Below, one piece after another: positions 44,761 through 54,094 of a DNA stretch of 64,000 nucleotides. The stretch comes from Ramlibacter montanisoli (GTDB taxonomy: Bacteria; Pseudomonadota; Gammaproteobacteria; Burkholderiales; Burkholderiaceae_C). Numbering within the stretch: position 1 is the stretch's first letter; each line of letters opens with the position of its first letter. The stretch is from assembly GCF_013087525.1 (NCBI RefSeq), contig NZ_JABFCS010000001.1, forward strand, positions 4,092,001 through 4,156,000, read 5' to 3'. A program made the translations under genes and the position numbers. The notes under the pieces are model-generated. The model was not told the origin of the DNA and did no database searches. It saw nothing but the letters and a program-made list of their open reading frames with translations.

Positions 44761-45744
44761 ATGACCCCGTCCCGACGCTCCTTCCTGGCCGCCACCGGCG
44801 GCGCCACCCTGTGCGGCCTGTGGCCGGCGAGTGCCTTCGCGCAGTCGTGGCCGACCAAGCCGGTGCGCTTCGTCGTCCCGTTCGCGCCGGGCGGCAGTTC
44901 CGAGATCATCGCGCGCGCCACGGCCGGCGAGCTGACCAAGCAGCTCGGGCAGAGCGTGTTCGTGGACAACAAGCCGGGCGCCTCGGGCAACATCATCGCG
45001 ATGGCGGAGGTCGCGCGGGCGGACGACCAGCACACGCTGATCCTGGGCCACATCGGCACGCTGGCGGTGAACCCGTACATGTACGACAAGCTGCCCTACG
45101 ACGCCAACAAGGACTTCAAGCCGGTCAGCCTGCTGGCCAAGGTCCCGAGCCTGTACGTCGTCAACCCGGGCGTGCCGGCCAAGGACCTCAAGGAGTTCAT
45201 CGCCCTGGTGAAGGCCAAGCCCGGCCAGATGAACTACGGCTCCGCCGGCAACGGCAGCGCGGGCCACCTGGCCATGGAATACCTGAAGATGACCGCCAAC
45301 ATCTTCATCACGCACATCCCGTACAAGGGCACCGGCCCGCAGCTGACCGACCTGCTGGCCGGCCGGCTCGATGCGGCTTCCGTCGGCGCCTCGGCGATCC
45401 TGCAGCACATCAAGTCGGGCAAGCTGCGCTGCATCGCCACCGGTTCCACGCAACGCCTGGCGCAGTTGCCCGACGTGCCCACCGTGGCGGAGCAGGGCTT
45501 CCCCGGCTTCGAGATGACGCAGTGGTACGGGATGCTGGCCCCGGCCACCATGGCGCAGGCGAACATCGACCGCCTCGCCGCCGAGACGCAGAAGGCGATG
45601 AAGTCGCAGGCCGCGCTGGAGCGCCTGAACCAGGATGCCGCGCAGTCGGTGGGCGGCAGCCCGGCGCAGTTCGCGCAGTTCATCGCCGCCGAGCAGAAGC
45701 GCTGGAAGCAGGTCGTGGAGCGCGCGAAGATCAAGCCGGAGTGA
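44761..45744 (+). CDS. Bug-family (TctC-like) periplasmic binding protein
   Basis: Solute receptor of 327 residues. A twin-arginine-like signal (SRRSFLAATGGATLCGLWPASAFA) precedes the mature start SWPTKPVRFVVPFAPGGSSEIIAR. NYGSAGNGSAGHLAMEY and IPYKGTGPQLTDLLAG are the family ligand loops. Such receptors bind carboxylates and are greatly expanded in Burkholderiales, often without TctAB partners, as here. Ligand unknown. Confidence 0.9.
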   Translation: MTPSRRSFLAATGGATLCGLWPASAFAQSWPTKPVRFVVPFAPGGSSEIIARATAGELTKQLGQSVFVDNKPGASGNIIAMAEVARADDQHTLILGHIGTLAVNPYMYDKLPYDANKDFKPVSLLAKVPSLYVVNPGVPAKDLKEFIALVKAKPGQMNYGSAGNGSAGHLAMEYLKMTANIFITHIPYKGTGPQLTDLLAGRLDAASVGASAILQHIKSGKLRCIATGSTQRLAQLPDVPTVAEQGFPGFEMTQWYGMLAPATMAQANIDRLAAETQKAMKSQAALERLNQDAAQSVGGSPAQFAQFIAAEQKRWKQVVERAKIKPE

Positions 45745-45747
45745 GCT

Positions 45748-45784
45748 GGGTAGGTCGGTGGTGAGCGGCGCAGCCCGAACCCCG
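45748..45784. repeat. Partial copy of the GTAGGTCGGTGGTGAGC repeat
   Basis: GTAGGTCGGTGGTGAGC ... GAACCCCGAC between the Bug gene and the convergent CoA ligase. It matches the left arm of the element at 39881-39967. Confidence 0.65.
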
Positions 45785-45792
45785 ACGCCGCC

Positions 45793-47415
45793 TCACAACT
45801 GCCGCAGTTTGAAGCGCTGCAGCTTGCCCGTCTCCGTGCGCGGCAGGCTGGCCACAAACTCGATCTCGCGCGGGTACTTGAAGGGCGCGATCATGGCCTT
45901 CACGTGGTCCTGCAGCGTGCGCACCATCGCCGCATCCGCCTGGTGCCCCGGCTTGAGCACGCAATAGGCCTTGACGATCATGCCGCGCTCCTCGTCGGGC
46001 TTGCCGACGACGCCGCATTCGGCCACGGCCGGGTGCTTCAGCAGCGCATCCTCGACCTCCGGGCCGCCGACGTTGTAGCCGGAGGTGATGATCATGTCGT
46101 CGGCACGCGCCTGGTAGATGAAGTAGCCGTCGGCGTCCTGCAGGAAGGCGTCGCCGGGGTAGTTCCAGCCGTCCTTCACGTAGTTGGCCTGGCGCGGATC
46201 CTCCAGGTACTTGCAGCCGGTGGGGCCGATCACGGCGAGCTTGCCGATGGTGCCGCGCGGCACTTCGCGCCCTTCGTCGTCGACCACCTTCGCGGTGTAG
46301 CCCGGCACCACCTTGCCCACGGCGCCGCGCCGCACCTCGGCGCCGGCCGAGGAGATGAAGATGTGGAACATCTCGGTGGCGCCGATGCCGTCCAGCATCT
46401 CGAGGCCGGTGGCGTCCTTCCACAGCTGGCGCGTGGCGTCGGGCAGGCCCTCGCCGGCGCTGACGCTGGTGCGCAGCTTGCCGATCCCCAGCTCGCGCGC
46501 GAAGGGCGCGGCCTGCCGGTAGAAGGTGGGCGCGGTATAGCAGATGGTGGCGCCGACGTCGCGGATGGTGCGGATCATGTTCTCCGGCGTGTACGGGCCG
46601 TCCGGGAAATACACGGACGCGCCGGCCCACATCGGGAACATGAGCAGGCCGCCCAGGCCGAAGGTGAAGGCCAGGGGCGGGCTGCCGACCACGATGTCCT
46701 CCGGTGTCGCGCGCAGCACGTGGCGCGGCCAGGCTTCGCAGGCGGCCAGCACGTCGCGGTGCGTGTGCACGGCGGCCTTGGGCTTGCCGGTGGTGCCGGA
46801 GGTGAAGGCGAGCAGGGCGATGTCGTCGGCGGCCGTGGGGCAGGCGGCGAAGAAGGGCCGCTTCTGCGCGGCGCGCGCCTCCAGCCCGTCGGCCTCCGCC
46901 GCGTTGAAGCGCACCACGGTGCGCAGGCCCGGCCGCTCCTTGCGCGCGAGTTCCAGTTCGTCCAGCAGCTTCGCGTCGCACAGCGCCAGCGCGGGTTGCG
47001 CCTTGTCGATGATGTCGCCGAGCTCTCGCGCGCGCAGCAGCGGCATCGTGGCCACCGCGATGCCGCCGGCCTTCACCACCGCCAGCCAGGCCAGCGCCAT
47101 GGCGACGGAGTTGCCGCCGCGCATCAGCACGCGGTTGCCGGGCACCAGGCCCAGGTCTTCCACCAGCACGCGGCAGATGCGGTCGACTTCCTCCCGGGCC
47201 TGCACGTAAGTGAGCGTGCGCTGCGGCGAGCGCAGCATGGGCCGCGTGCCCCAGCCCTTCTCCCCGGCCCGGTCCAGCAATTCGGCGACCAGGTTGAACT
47301 GCGGCGGCAACTGCAGTTCGGGCAGTTCGTAGCGCAATTGCGGCCACTGCTCGCGCGGCGGCAGGCGGTCGTGCACGAAGCGGTCGACCTGGGCGGAGGC
47401 GATCGGGGCTCTCAT
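45793..47415 (-). CDS. Benzoate/2-aminobenzoate-type CoA ligase (AMP-forming)
   Basis: Adenylate-forming enzyme of 540 residues. TSGTTGKPKAAVHTHRD is the AMP motif, GIGATEMFHIFISS the A5-type motif, and YFIYQARADDMIITSGYNVGGPEVE with KFK-like TGKLQRFKLRQL the C-terminal active lysine region. The overall pattern (ELPELQLPPQFNLVAELLDR start) resembles benzoate- and 2-aminobenzoate-CoA ligases, so it may activate an aromatic acid and could feed the bcr pathway. The ATG overlaps the MarR stop. Exact substrate is unproven. Confidence 0.75.
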   Translation of the reverse strand: MRAPIASAQVDRFVHDRLPPREQWPQLRYELPELQLPPQFNLVAELLDRAGEKGWGTRPMLRSPQRTLTYVQAREEVDRICRVLVEDLGLVPGNRVLMRGGNSVAMALAWLAVVKAGGIAVATMPLLRARELGDIIDKAQPALALCDAKLLDELELARKERPGLRTVVRFNAAEADGLEARAAQKRPFFAACPTAADDIALLAFTSGTTGKPKAAVHTHRDVLAACEAWPRHVLRATPEDIVVGSPPLAFTFGLGGLLMFPMWAGASVYFPDGPYTPENMIRTIRDVGATICYTAPTFYRQAAPFARELGIGKLRTSVSAGEGLPDATRQLWKDATGLEMLDGIGATEMFHIFISSAGAEVRRGAVGKVVPGYTAKVVDDEGREVPRGTIGKLAVIGPTGCKYLEDPRQANYVKDGWNYPGDAFLQDADGYFIYQARADDMIITSGYNVGGPEVEDALLKHPAVAECGVVGKPDEERGMIVKAYCVLKPGHQADAAMVRTLQDHVKAMIAPFKYPREIEFVASLPRTETGKLQRFKLRQL

Positions 47416-47891
47416 GCGGCGGTCTCCTGGCGCGGTGCGTTGGCCTGTTCCTTCACCTTGCCCAGCAGCTTGTGCAGGGTGGCGATCTCCTTGTCGCTCA
47501 GGCTGGAAAAGGCCTCCACGATCCATTCCTCGTGCTGGCGGGCCATGTCGTGGAACTGCTTGCGGCCCTTGGCGGTCAGGCGCACGCGGTAGGCCCGCCG
47601 GTCGCCGGCGACGTCGATGCGCTCGACCAGCCCTTCGCTCACCAGCTGGTCGGTGATGCCGGTGACGTTGCCGCCGGTGACCATCATCCGGCGCGACAGC
47701 TCGTTCATCTTCAGGCCCTCGGGCGCGCGTTCCAGCTGCGCCATCAGGTCGAAGCGGGGCAAGGTGGTGTCGAAGCGGTCGCGCAGCAGCGTGCGGACCT
47801 GCTTTTCCACCAGCTGGGTGCAGGTGAGCAGCCGCAGCCACAGGCGCAGTGCCTCGGGGTGTTCGCTGTGGGCTCGCGCTTCGATGTCCAT
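47412..47891 (-). CDS. MarR-family transcriptional regulator
   Basis: Winged-helix protein of 159 residues. LPRFDLMAQLERAPEGLKMNELSRRMMVTGGNVTGITDQLVSEGLVERIDVAGDRRAYRVRLT is the MarR DNA-binding domain with the conserved DxRxxxVxLT wing. It is upstream of and overlaps the aromatic-CoA ligase gene; MarR proteins in such clusters usually repress and respond to the aromatic acid or its CoA ester. A perfect palindrome lies just before its start. Confidence 0.88.
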   Translation of the reverse strand: MDIEARAHSEHPEALRLWLRLLTCTQLVEKQVRTLLRDRFDTTLPRFDLMAQLERAPEGLKMNELSRRMMVTGGNVTGITDQLVSEGLVERIDVAGDRRAYRVRLTAKGRKQFHDMARQHEEWIVEAFSSLSDKEIATLHKLLGKVKEQANAPRQETAA

Positions 47892-47908
47892 GGGGTCCTT
47901 TGCGTGGG

Positions 47909-47925
47909 GCCTAAATAGTTTAGGC
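47909..47925. promoter_or_regulatory. Perfect palindrome, probable MarR operator
   Basis: GCCTAAATAGTTTAGGC (7-base arms, 3-base centre) lies 18 bases upstream of the MarR ATG in an AT-rich island of the 144-base gap to the CFA-type gene. Probable autoregulatory operator. Confidence 0.65.
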
Positions 47926-48035
47926 TTGAATAAATCCGGGGGCAAGCTTGCCGCCCGCGTCGCCAGCTCAGGTGAAGCAAGCGTCCTACAGCCCGGCTGT
48001 TGACGCCGCGGCCGGGAGTCGCCAAGAATTTGCGC

Positions 48036-49304
48036 ATGGAGCCGCTGCTGCAGAAGCTCGAAGCGCAACTCGCCGCCCTTCCCGTGCCCGTGGCGCTCGG
48101 CCTGCCGGGCATGCGGCAGCTCGGCCCCGCGGACGCCGCAGTCCGCCTGGAGTTCCAGGACTGGTCGGGCCTGGCCACCTTCGCGGCGGGCCACATCGGC
48201 AAGATCGCCGAGGATTACGTCGAGAAGCGCGTGCGCATCGAGGGCCGCATGCGCGACGTGATGGCGGCGGGGGCGAGCCTGCTGCCGGGCAGCCCGGTGG
48301 CCAGCGACACCAGCTGGTGGACGCAGATGCTGCGGCGGGCGCGCTCCCTGGCGCTGCACACGCCGCAGAAGGACGCGGAACTGGTCCGCTTCCACTACGA
48401 CGTCTCCGACGATTTCTACGCGCTCTGGCTCGACCCGCGGCGCGTCTATTCCTGCGCCTACTTCCGCGAGCCGCAGATGACCCTGGCGCAGGCCCAGGAA
48501 GCCAAGCTGGACCACATCTGCCGCAAGCTGATGCTGCGCGGCGGCGAGCGCTTCCTGGACATCGGCGCCGGCTGGGGCGGGTTGCTGCTGTGGGCCGCCG
48601 AGAACTACGGCGTGAACGCCACCGGCATCACGCTGTCGCGCAACCAGCACGCGCACGTGAACCGGCTGATCGAGCAGAAGGGCCTGCAGGGCCGCGTGCG
48701 TATGCTGCTGCTCGACTACCGCGAGCTGCCGGAGGACACGCCCTACGACAAGGTCGCCTCGGTCGGCATGTTCGAGCACGTCGGCCAGGCCAACATGCCG
48801 GCCTACTTCGCCAAGATCCGCCGCCTGCTGGTGCCCGGCGGCCTGGCCATGAACCACGGCATCACGGCCGGCAGCATCGAGCCGGGCCAGCTCGGCGCCG
48901 GCATGGGCGACTTCATCGGCAAGTACATCTTCCCGGGCGGCGAACTGCTGCACACCAGCCTGGTGCTGCGCGACATGGCCGTAGGTGGCCTGGAGATGGT
49001 CGACACCGAGAACCTGCGGCCGCACTACGCACGCACGCTGTGGGCCTGGTCGGATGCGCTGGAGGACCGGCTGGAGGAAGCGCGCGCGGTGCTGGTCGGC
49101 ACGCACGGCGAGGAAGGCGCGGGCACGGTGCTGCGCGCCTACCGCCTGTACCTCGCCGGTTCCGCCATGTGCTTCGAGCGCGGCTGGATCGGGCTGCACC
49201 AGATCCTGGCGGCGCGGCCCGACGGCGACATGCACACGGGCACGCTGCGCGGGGCGCAGTCGGCCTATCCCTTCACCCGCGACTACATCTATCGCCGAGA
49301 ATGA
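48036..49304 (+). CDS. cfa: Cyclopropane-fatty-acid synthase-like SAM methyltransferase
   Basis: Protein of 422 residues with an N-terminal lipid-binding-like region (residues about 1-100) and a SAM domain: FHYDVSDDFYALWLD, FLDIGAGWGGLLLWAAENYGVNATGITLS, and YDKVASVGMFEHVGQANMPAYF. These are the hallmarks of CFA/mycolic-type cyclopropane synthases acting on membrane phospholipid acyl chains. An in-frame ACG/ATG extension exists upstream, but ATG 48036 fits the family. It diverges from the MarR gene. Confidence 0.85.
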   Translation: MEPLLQKLEAQLAALPVPVALGLPGMRQLGPADAAVRLEFQDWSGLATFAAGHIGKIAEDYVEKRVRIEGRMRDVMAAGASLLPGSPVASDTSWWTQMLRRARSLALHTPQKDAELVRFHYDVSDDFYALWLDPRRVYSCAYFREPQMTLAQAQEAKLDHICRKLMLRGGERFLDIGAGWGGLLLWAAENYGVNATGITLSRNQHAHVNRLIEQKGLQGRVRMLLLDYRELPEDTPYDKVASVGMFEHVGQANMPAYFAKIRRLLVPGGLAMNHGITAGSIEPGQLGAGMGDFIGKYIFPGGELLHTSLVLRDMAVGGLEMVDTENLRPHYARTLWAWSDALEDRLEEARAVLVGTHGEEGAGTVLRAYRLYLAGSAMCFERGWIGLHQILAARPDGDMHTGTLRGAQSAYPFTRDYIYRRE

Positions 49305-49308
49305 GCGG

Positions 49309-49632
49309 ATGCTCTACAAGTTCAAATCCAAGGCCGCAGGGGACCTGATCATGCTCGAGCCCAACGGCCGGCGCGTGCTGGAGATCATCGGCAAGGACGC
49401 GGGCCCCAAGGGGATCATCCTGCCCGAGGAGATGCCGGGCGCGATGAAGGCGCTGGAAGGCGCCATCGCCCGCGAGGAGGCCGAGCACAAGGCCATCGCC
49501 GACGAAGCCAGGGCCAAGGGCGAGGTGCCGCCGAAGTTCGACGCCGTCTCGCTGCGGCAAAGGGCGGTGCCCTTCCTGGACATGCTGCGGCGCTGCAGCA
49601 GCGCCGGCAAGGAAATCGTCTGGGGCGTGTAG
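49309..49632 (+). CDS. DUF1840-like small protein
   Basis: Soluble protein of 107 residues (MLYKFKSKAAGDLIMLEPNGRRVLEIIGK, GIILPEEMPGAMKALEGAI, AVPFLDMLRRC), matching the betaproteobacterial DUF1840 pattern. Highly charged middle region (EEAEHKAIADEARAKGEVPP). It starts four bases after the CFA-type gene, so likely co-transcribed. Function unknown. Confidence 0.8.
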   Translation: MLYKFKSKAAGDLIMLEPNGRRVLEIIGKDAGPKGIILPEEMPGAMKALEGAIAREEAEHKAIADEARAKGEVPPKFDAVSLRQRAVPFLDMLRRCSSAGKEIVWGV

Positions 49633-49644
49633 TCCCAGCCGGAC

Positions 49645-50664
49645 TCAGTCCACCTTCGCGCCGGACGCCTTCACCACCGGCGCCCACTTTTTGATCTCGC
49701 GGTCGATGAACTGCGCGAACTGCGCGGGCGTGTTGCCGCTGGGGATCGCGCCCTGGGCCTGCAGCCGCTCCTTCATCGCCGGGGTCGCCAGCGCCTTCGC
49801 CGTTTCCTGCTGGATGCGGTTCACGATGTCCATCGGCGTGCCGGCCGGCGCCAGCAGCCCGAACCAGGAACTGGCCTCGAAGCCCTTGAGCGTGGGGCCG
49901 CCGGCCTCTTCCACCGTCGGAATGTCCGGCACGGCGGAAGAGCGCGTGGCACTGGTGACGGCCAGCGCCTTGAGCTTGCCCGACTTGATGTGCGACATCG
50001 CCGAGGGCAGGTTGTCGAACATCACGTCCATGTCGCCCGCCAGCAGGCTGAACAGCGCGGGGTTGGAGCCGGTGAAGGGGAAGTGCGTCATGTAGACGCC
50101 GGTCATGGCCTTGAACAGCTCGCCGGCCAGGTGGATCGAGGTGCCGTTGCCGCTCGAGGCCATGTTCAGCTTGCCCGGGTTGGCCTTGGCGAGCTTGATG
50201 AAGTCCTGCACCGTGTGGATGTTGCGCGCGGCCGCCTTCTCGGCGTTCACCACCATCACGTTGGGCACGCCGGCCACCAGCGTGATCGGCTGGAAGTCCT
50301 TCTGGCCGTCGTAGGGCATCTTCGCGTACAGCGACTTGTTGATCGCGTGCGTGCCGACCGTTCCCATCAGCAGCGTGTAGCCGTCCGGCGCCGCCTTGGC
50401 CACGACGTCGGCGCCGATGTTGCCGCCTGCCCCCGCCCGGTTCTCCACCACGAAGGACTGGCCCAGCGCCTTGGTCAGCTCCTGCGCGACCGCGCGCGCC
50501 AGGATGTCGGTGGTGCCGCCGGCGTTGAAGGGCACGACGATGCGCACCGGCTTGGCCGGCCACGCGCCCTGGGCGCGCGCCGCCAGCGGCAGCAGGCCCT
50601 GCAGGGCGAGGGCGCCGCCGGAGGCGAGCAGGAGGCGGCGGGAGGAGGAAGGGGAACGGCGCAC
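49645..50664 (-). CDS. Bug-family periplasmic binding protein
   Basis: TctC-like receptor of 339 residues. GTG 50664 is chosen because GGAGACCCC precedes it and it gives a compact signal peptide ([31 protein letters not shown]); an ATG at 50700 is the longer alternative. The mature start is [23 protein letters not shown], with [18 protein letters not shown] and [19 protein letters not shown]. Ligand unknown. A terminator of the gene upstream separates the two minus-strand Bug genes. Confidence 0.88.
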   Translation of the reverse strand: MRRSPSSSRRLLLASGGALALQGLLPLAARAQGAWPAKPVRIVVPFNAGGTTDILARAVAQELTKALGQSFVVENRAGAGGNIGADVVAKAAPDGYTLLMGTVGTHAINKSLYAKMPYDGQKDFQPITLVAGVPNVMVVNAEKAAARNIHTVQDFIKLAKANPGKLNMASSGNGTSIHLAGELFKAMTGVYMTHFPFTGSNPALFSLLAGDMDVMFDNLPSAMSHIKSGKLKALAVTSATRSSAVPDIPTVEEAGGPTLKGFEASSWFGLLAPAGTPMDIVNRIQQETAKALATPAMKERLQAQGAIPSGNTPAQFAQFIDREIKKWAPVVKASGAKVD

Positions 50665-50706
50665 GGGGTCTCCTTGGATGTCTTCGTTGCCGCCGATCAT
50701 GCCAAA

Positions 50707-50731
50707 GAAAAAGGCCTCCCGAAGGAGGCCT
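50707..50731 (-). terminator. Rho-independent terminator, minus strand
   Basis: AGGCCTCC-TTCG-GGAGGCCT followed by TTTTTC on the minus strand, 22 bases after the stop of the Bug gene at 50753. The UUCG tetraloop adds stability. Confidence 0.9.
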
Positions 50732-50752
50732 GCCTTTGCGGGTCCCGGGGAC

Positions 50753-51736
50753 TCACTCGACGTAGACGTTGGCCGCCTTGATCAGCGGGCTCCACTTGTT
50801 GATCTCGGACTGCACGAACTTCTTGTGTTCGGCGGGCTCGACGCGGCGGTCGGTCACGACCACGGCGCCCAGGCCTTCCTGCTTCTTCACGAAGTCGGCG
50901 TCCTTCAGGGCGACCTTCAGCGCATCGTTCAGCTTCTTGAGCACCGGCGCGGGCGTGCCCTTGGGCGCGTACAGGCCGTGGAAGATGCTGACGTTGAAGT
51001 CCTTCACGCCCATTTCCTGCAGGGTGGGCAGGTCCTTCAGGGCGGGGGTGCTCAGGCGCTTGGTCGAGGTGACGGCATAGGCCTTGACCTTCTTGCCCTC
51101 GATCTGTGCCGTGGTGTTGGTGGTCTGGTCGCACATCAGGTCGATCTGGCCGCCGATCAGGTCGGTCATGGCCGGGCCGGTGCCCTTGTACGGCACGGCG
51201 GTCATGTCCACGCCCAGCACGTTCTGGAACAGCATGCCGCACAGGTGCGACGCCGAGCCGACGCCGGCGTTGCCCAGGTTGATCTTGCCCTTGTTGGCGT
51301 TGATCCAGCCGACCAGTTCCTTGTAGTTGTTGGCCGGCAGCGAGGGCTTGCCGATCAGCGTCATGGGCACGTCGTTGATCAGGCCGACGTATTCGAAGTC
51401 GCTGTCGACCTTGAAGGGGATGTTGCGCACCAGCGTGGGCATGGTGGCCATGCCGATGTGGTGGACCATCAGGGTGTAGCCGTCGGCCGGGGCCTTGGCG
51501 ACCTTGTTGGCGCCGATGGAGCCGCCCGCGCCCGCGGCGTTGTCCACGACCACGGTGGCGCCCAGCGGCTTGCGCAGCGCTTCGGCCAGGTCGCGGGCCA
51601 CGCGGTCCGTCGGGCCGCCGGCCGCGAAGGGCACGATCAGGGTGATGGGCTTGCTGCCCGGGTAATCCTGGGCGCCGGCGGAAAAGGCGGCAGCGGCCAG
51701 GGCGAGCGGAACGACCGCCTGGAACAACTTCTTCAT
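50753..51736 (-). CDS. Bug-family periplasmic binding protein
   Basis: TctC-like receptor of 327 residues with a Sec signal ([24 protein letters not shown]). The mature part [50 protein letters not shown] and [21 protein letters not shown] are family blocks. A TATGAT -10-like element lies at 51765-51770 (minus). Single-gene unit with its own terminator. Ligand unknown; proximity to PaaK-like ligase hints at an organic acid. Confidence 0.9.
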   Translation of the reverse strand: MKKLFQAVVPLALAAAAFSAGAQDYPGSKPITLIVPFAAGGPTDRVARDLAEALRKPLGATVVVDNAAGAGGSIGANKVAKAPADGYTLMVHHIGMATMPTLVRNIPFKVDSDFEYVGLINDVPMTLIGKPSLPANNYKELVGWINANKGKINLGNAGVGSASHLCGMLFQNVLGVDMTAVPYKGTGPAMTDLIGGQIDLMCDQTTNTTAQIEGKKVKAYAVTSTKRLSTPALKDLPTLQEMGVKDFNVSIFHGLYAPKGTPAPVLKKLNDALKVALKDADFVKKQEGLGAVVVTDRRVEPAEHKKFVQSEINKWSPLIKAANVYVE

Positions 51737-51847
51737 GGGGACTCCAAAGGGGGAAACGGCGCGATCATAGAGACGCGCGCGCGATGATGCATCGCCGGAA
51801 GTACTTACGCCTTGTCCTGCATCAGGAATCAGGACTTTTGTCCCGGG

Positions 51848-51870
51848 GGCCGGGCCGCCGCAGCCCGGCC
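51848..51870 (-). terminator. GC-rich hairpin after the PaaK-like gene
   Basis: GGCCGGGC / GCCCGGCC with a 7-base loop, 17 bases past the paaK-like stop. No good T run follows, so it may be a weak or factor-assisted terminator. Confidence 0.45.
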
Positions 51871-51887
51871 GTGTGTCGCCCGGATGT

Positions 51888-53138
51888 CTACTTGTAGCTG
51901 CGTGCGTCCTCGATCACCTTGCCGTCGTTGGGCAGGGAGCCCGGCTGCACCAGCTGGATGTCCGCCCGCAGCTTGGTCACGTCGCGTACGGCTTCGCCGA
52001 TGCGCGCATCCAGTCCCTGGGGCGTGGCCCTGGCCTCGACCTTCAGCGTCATCACGTCGTTGGCCATCTCGCCGGACACGACCAGCCGCGCCTTGACGAT
52101 CTCCGGGAAGCGGCGGGTGATGTCGGCCACCTGGCCGGGGTGCACGAACATGCCGCGGATCTTGGTGGTCTGGTCGGCCCGGCCGAGCCAGCCCTTGATG
52201 CGCATGTTGGTGCGGCCTGTGGGGTCCTCCCCGGGCAGCAGCGCCGACAGGTCGCCCGTGCCGAAGCGGATCAGCGGATAGCCGGGGTTCAGCGTGGTCA
52301 CGACGACCTCGCCCACCTCGCCCGGGGCGACCACGTCGCCGGTGCCGGGGCGCACGATCTCGACGATCACGCCCTCGTCCACCACCATGCCCTGGCGCGC
52401 GCTGGTCTCGTAGGCGATCAGGCCCAGGTCGGCGGTGGCATAGCTCTGGTAGACCTCCATGCCGCGCTCCAGGAACCAGTCGCGCAGGCTGGGCGGGAAG
52501 GCTTCGCCGCCCACCATGCCCTTGCGGATCGAGGTGATGTCCGCGCCGGCCTCGACTGCCTTCTCCACCAGGATGCGCAGGAAGCTCGGGGTGCCGGTGT
52601 AGGCCACCGGACGCAGCGCGGTGATCGCCTCCAGCTGCTGTTCGGTCTGGCCGACGCCGGCCGGGAACACCGTGCAGCCGATCGCATGCGCCGCCGACTC
52701 GAAGATGAACGCGCCGGGCGTCATGTGGTAGCTGAAGCAGTTGTGCACCAGGTCGCCGGCGCGGAAGCCCGCGGCGAACAGCGCGCGGCCGCAGCGCCAG
52801 TAGTCGCGCGTGCCGCCTTCGGGTTCATAGATGGGACCGGGCGAGGCGAAGATGTGCGGCATGGCCGGGCCGCGCACCAGCGCGGAGAAGCCGCCGAAGG
52901 GATCGACCGGGCGCTGCGCCTTTTGCCGCTCCTGCAGTTCGTGCTTGCGCGTGACCGGCAGGCGGGCCAGGGCCTCGCGCGAGCCGATGCCGCGCGCATC
53001 CACGCCGGCCAGGATCTCGCGGAAGGCGGCGGTGGCCTGCTGCGCATGCGCCACCTGCGCCGGCAGTGCGGCCATGAGTTGCGCTTCGCGTTCCGCGGGC
53101 GCGCGGGTTTCCAGGCTGTCGTAAAACTGCTTGCTCAT
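51888..53138 (-). CDS. Phenylacetate-CoA ligase family protein (PaaK-like)
   Basis: Adenylate-forming enzyme of 416 residues. FASPGPIYEPEGGTRDYWRCGRALFAAGF, NCFSYHMTPGAFIFESAAHAIGCTVFPAG, VGGEAFPPSLRDWF and LGRADQTTKIRGMFVHPGQV are PaaK-type blocks (the last is the hinge region). It could activate phenylacetate or a related acid to the CoA ester and so feed the PadB-like oxidase, but divergent PaaK paralogues with other substrates are common in LIV clusters. Last gene of the second liv operon, 19 bases after livF. Confidence 0.8.
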   Translation of the reverse strand: MSKQFYDSLETRAPAEREAQLMAALPAQVAHAQQATAAFREILAGVDARGIGSREALARLPVTRKHELQERQKAQRPVDPFGGFSALVRGPAMPHIFASPGPIYEPEGGTRDYWRCGRALFAAGFRAGDLVHNCFSYHMTPGAFIFESAAHAIGCTVFPAGVGQTEQQLEAITALRPVAYTGTPSFLRILVEKAVEAGADITSIRKGMVGGEAFPPSLRDWFLERGMEVYQSYATADLGLIAYETSARQGMVVDEGVIVEIVRPGTGDVVAPGEVGEVVVTTLNPGYPLIRFGTGDLSALLPGEDPTGRTNMRIKGWLGRADQTTKIRGMFVHPGQVADITRRFPEIVKARLVVSGEMANDVMTLKVEARATPQGLDARIGEAVRDVTKLRADIQLVQPGSLPNDGKVIEDARSYK

Positions 53139-53157
53139 TCCTGTTCCCTGTTCGTGT

Positions 53158-53967
53158 TCAGGCCAGCCAGCGCTTGCGGCGCTTGTAGCTCTTGACCTCG
53201 CGGAAGCTCTTGCGCTTGCCGCTGCCGACGCCCAGGTAGAACTCCTTGACGTCCTCGTTGTTGGCCAGGTCGGCGGCCGGCCCGTCCATCACGATGCGGC
53301 CGCTTTCCATGATGTAGCCGTAGTCGGCGTACTTCAGGGCCATGTTGGTGTTCTGCTCGGCGAGCAGGAAGGTGACCTGCTCCTTGAGGTTCAGGTCCTT
53401 CACGATCTCGAACACTTCCTCGACGATCTGCGGGGCCAGGCCCATCGACGGTTCGTCCAGCAGCACGATGCTCGGGTTGGCCATCAGCGCGCGGCCGATC
53501 GCGCACATCTGCTGCTCGCCGCCGGAGGTGTAGGCCGCCTGCGAGGTGCGGCGCTGCTTCAGGCGCGGGAAGTAGTTGTAGACCTTCTCCAGGTTGGCAG
53601 CGACCTCGGCGCGGTCGCTGCGCGTGTAGGAGCCGGTCAGCAGGTTCTCCTCGATGGTGAGGTGGGCGAAGCAGTGCCGGCCCTCCATCACCTGCACCAC
53701 GCCGCGCTGCACCAGGTCGGCGGGCGTCAGCTTCTCGATGCGCTCGCCGCGCAGCTCGATCGAGCCCTTGGTGACCTCGCCGCGTTCGCCGGCCAGCAGG
53801 TTCGACACCGCGCGCAGGGTGGTGGTCTTGCCCGCGCCGTTGCCCCCGAGCAGGGCGACGATGCCGCGCTCGGGCACCTGCAGGGACACGCCCTTGAGCA
53901 CGAGGATCACGTGGTTGTAGATGACCTCGATGCCGTTGACGTTCAGGACAATCTTGCGTTCTTCCAT
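53158..53967 (-). CDS. livF: LIV-type ABC transporter ATPase (second LivF)
   Basis: ATPase of 269 residues: LLGGNGAGKTTTLRAVSNLL (Walker A), VQVMEGRHCFAHLTIEENLL, TSGGEQQMCAIGRAL (signature), LLDEPSMGLAPQIV (Walker B). The C-terminal tail GKRKSFREVKSYKRRKRW is strongly basic and longer than usual LivF. It is separated from livK by a palindromic repeat cluster, so its expression may be partly independent. Belongs to the importer whose other parts are at 54095-58324. Confidence 0.87.
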   Translation of the reverse strand: MEERKIVLNVNGIEVIYNHVILVLKGVSLQVPERGIVALLGGNGAGKTTTLRAVSNLLAGERGEVTKGSIELRGERIEKLTPADLVQRGVVQVMEGRHCFAHLTIEENLLTGSYTRSDRAEVAANLEKVYNYFPRLKQRRTSQAAYTSGGEQQMCAIGRALMANPSIVLLDEPSMGLAPQIVEEVFEIVKDLNLKEQVTFLLAEQNTNMALKYADYGYIMESGRIVMDGPAADLANNEDVKEFYLGVGSGKRKSFREVKSYKRRKRWLA

Positions 53968-53985
53968 GGCGGTTCCGGTTTTGCT

Positions 53986-54083
53986 CCTTCCCCCTCCGGG
54001 GAAGGCTGGGATGGGGGCACTCGGCGGGGACGATTTCGCGAGCGCGCCCCCACCCCAGCCCTCCCCGGAGGGGGAGGGAGGAA
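53986..54083. repeat. Paired palindromic repeats between livF and livK
   Basis: Two facing copies of a C/G-rich element: CCTTCCCCCTCCGGGGAAGGCTGGGATGGGGGC on the left (given in part) and CCCCCACCCCAGCCCTCCCC-GGA-GGGGGAGGGAG on the right. The right copy matches the element near 29400. Located inside an operon. Confidence 0.65.
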
Positions 54084-54094
54084 GTCAGGTCAGG

